A DNA stretch of 6,046 bases. Origin: Pseudomonadota bacterium. GTDB taxonomy: Bacteria; Pseudomonadota; Alphaproteobacteria; Rhizobiales; Rhizobiaceae. This document shows, in pieces, positions 5,054 to 6,046 of the stretch. The notes under the pieces were generated by a model. The model ran no database searches. It saw nothing but the letters and a program-made list of their open reading frames with translations, and was not told the DNA's origin. The DNA lies in NCBI GenBank assembly GCA_023387715.1, contig JAEWHQ010000290.1, forward strand, positions 1 through 6,046. The letters run 5' to 3'. The translations under genes were made by a program, and so were the position numbers. How positions within the stretch are numbered: the first letter of the stretch is position 1; every line of letters begins with the position of its first letter.

Positions 5054-6046
5054 ATGTCTGCGCAAGTGATTGCGATGATACTCGCACCGCTGTTAGGGTT
5101 GTTTATTGTCAGTATTGGCAATGGTTTCTTGTCATCATTGACAACCTTACGTCTGGATAGTGCAGGCGTATCCGAGACGATGATTGGTATCGTGTCATCC
5201 TCGTATTTTATCGGCCTGACGGTAGGCGCTATTTATCATGACCGCCTGATTGCGCGCATCGGACATATCCGTGCCTATAGTAGCTTTGCTTCGCTCATTA
5301 CGGTGAGTGTGTTGCTGCAGGGCATGTACTTTGACGTGTGGTTTTGGCTAAGCCTGCGCTTTCTTTATGGTTGGGCGGCAATTGGTATTTATCTGGTTAT
5401 TGAAAGCTGGTTGTTGTTGGCGGCCGATCAAAAAATGCGAGGCCGTATTCTGGCGCTTTATATGATAGCTTTATACGGCTCCGGTATGCTTGGCCAAATA
5501 GCACTTGGCACGGCAGATGCGATGGGCGCAGTTATACCATTTATGGCAGCGGCAATTCTCATTTCGCTTTCCGTTCTGCCCATTGTGATTTTGCCGCGCG
5601 TAACGCCGGTTGTTGAGCGTGTTGAAGCACTTAACCCGCTGGATTTGCTGCGTATGACACCAAGTGGTGTGATTGGTTGCTTTGGCTCCGGTATTGCAAT
5701 TGCCGCCGTTTATTCTTTGTTTCCATTGTATTTGCAGCGTGCAGGTCTTGAGACCAGCGAAATTGGTACGATGATGGCGAGTGTGATTTTCGGTGCAATG
5801 GTGTTGCAATATCCGGTAGGGCGCTGGTCTGACAGGCGCGATCGCCGTATTGTGCTGATTACGCTGAGCGTTGCCTGTGCTTTATTGTCGGCATTGGTGA
5901 TCACTTTGCCGCAAAATTCACCTTTGCTGATTGTGGTATTCTTTTTGCTGGGCGGCGCTATTTTTGCAATTTATCCGGTTGCTGTCAGTTTTGCGGCGGA
6001 TAGTACGTCGTCAGACGCATTGGTGCGTATGATACAGGGTTTGTTG
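5054..6046 (+). CDS. MFS transporter, YcaD-like (3' end outside window)
   Basis: An inner-membrane major facilitator superfamily carrier. The 331 residues in view are open to the window end; relatives have about 380-400, so roughly the last two helices are missing. The start ATG 5054 follows AGAGG (5044-5048) by five bases, and an in-frame TAA stands directly before it. About ten hydrophobic segments are visible. Motif A-like loops occur in both halves: GAIYHDRLIARIGHIRAY (58-75) and GRWSDRRDRRIVL (256-268). Other landmarks are GIVSSSYFIGL (45-55), LRFLYGWAAIGIYLVIESW (101-119), RGRILALYM (129-137), GQIALG (147-152), PLYLQRAGL (224-232) and IYPVAVSFA (306-314). This order matches E. coli YcaD and its alphaproteobacterial relatives, whose substrates are unknown to me. 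It lies 270 bases after the amidohydrolase with a hairpin between, so it is probably its own transcription unit. Confidence 0.88.
   Translation, partial: MSAQVIAMILAPLLGLFIVSIGNGFLSSLTTLRLDSAGVSETMIGIVSSSYFIGLTVGAIYHDRLIARIGHIRAYSSFASLITVSVLLQGMYFDVWFWLSLRFLYGWAAIGIYLVIESWLLLAADQKMRGRILALYMIALYGSGMLGQIALGTADAMGAVIPFMAAAILISLSVLPIVILPRVTPVVERVEALNPLDLLRMTPSGVIGCFGSGIAIAAVYSLFPLYLQRAGLETSEIGTMMASVIFGAMVLQYPVGRWSDRRDRRIVLITLSVACALLSALVITLPQNSPLLIVVFFLLGGAIFAIYPVAVSFAADSTSSDALVRMIQGLL

Noticed and set aside
5471..5904. Minus-strand open frames inside the MFS gene
   Set aside because: The translations are Asn/His/Thr-rich with no recognisable domain; the plus-strand frame gives a coherent membrane transporter that is open to the window end.
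1..6046. Mobile element, CRISPR array, phage, toxin-antitoxin or defence system
   Set aside because: No transposase, integrase, regularly spaced repeats, terminal inverted repeats with target duplications, or paired small genes were seen; all genes belong to common metabolic, transport or housekeeping families.

Overview
This is an ordinary chromosomal stretch of a bacterium with fairly even, slightly AT-leaning base composition (by eye, not computed). Five protein types are recognisable, and two of them run off the window edges. A Gram-negative proteobacterium is the safe reading. Several proteins look alphaproteobacterial: the LacI-family fragment with its IGCDDV segment, the YggS-type protein with a GHLQTNK motif and YWPG tail, and the MFS carrier with an ESW motif. 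A Hyphomicrobiales (Brucellaceae-like) host is my best guess, from remembered family resemblance only.

Layout, left to right. (1) 1-471, plus strand: the C-terminal half of a LacI/GalR-family sugar-responsive repressor. (2) 479-506: a hairpin serving as the shared terminator of two converging genes. (3) 528-1295, minus strand: glucosamine-6-phosphate deaminase, nagB. (4) 1296-1630: an AT-rich divergent promoter region. (5) 1631-2467, plus strand: a YggS/PROSC-family PLP-binding homeostasis protein. It converges on and overlaps by 32 bp (6) 2436-3317, minus strand: a ten-helix DMT/EamA exporter closely resembling YddG, the aromatic amino-acid exporter. (7) 3318-3589: a second divergent regulatory region. 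(8) 3590-4783, plus strand: an M20D-family metallo-amidohydrolase (hippurate / N-acyl amino acid hydrolase type), followed by a hairpin. (9) 4784-5053: a gap holding an AT-rich palindrome. (10) 5054 to the window end, plus strand: the first 331 residues of a YcaD-like MFS transporter.

How they may work together. NagB feeds amino-sugar nitrogen and carbon into glycolysis and lies tail-to-tail with a sugar-type repressor. Its own nagA or transporter is not in view, so whether the repressor controls it is unknown. The divergent pair of YddG-like exporter and M20D amidohydrolase suggests handling of amino acids or acylated amino acids: the hydrolase could release a free (perhaps aromatic) amino acid that the exporter removes. 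That link is inference from gene order. The YggS-type protein is housekeeping.

I found no tRNA, rRNA, insertion sequence, CRISPR array, phage gene or recognisable riboswitch, and no convincing undescribed system. The second-look items are modest: convergent stop codons that overlap, a hairpin over an amidohydrolase start, inverted repeats in the divergent promoters, and a NagB that keeps the residues of the allosteric pocket while carrying Asn at a position that is Asp in the E. coli enzyme.
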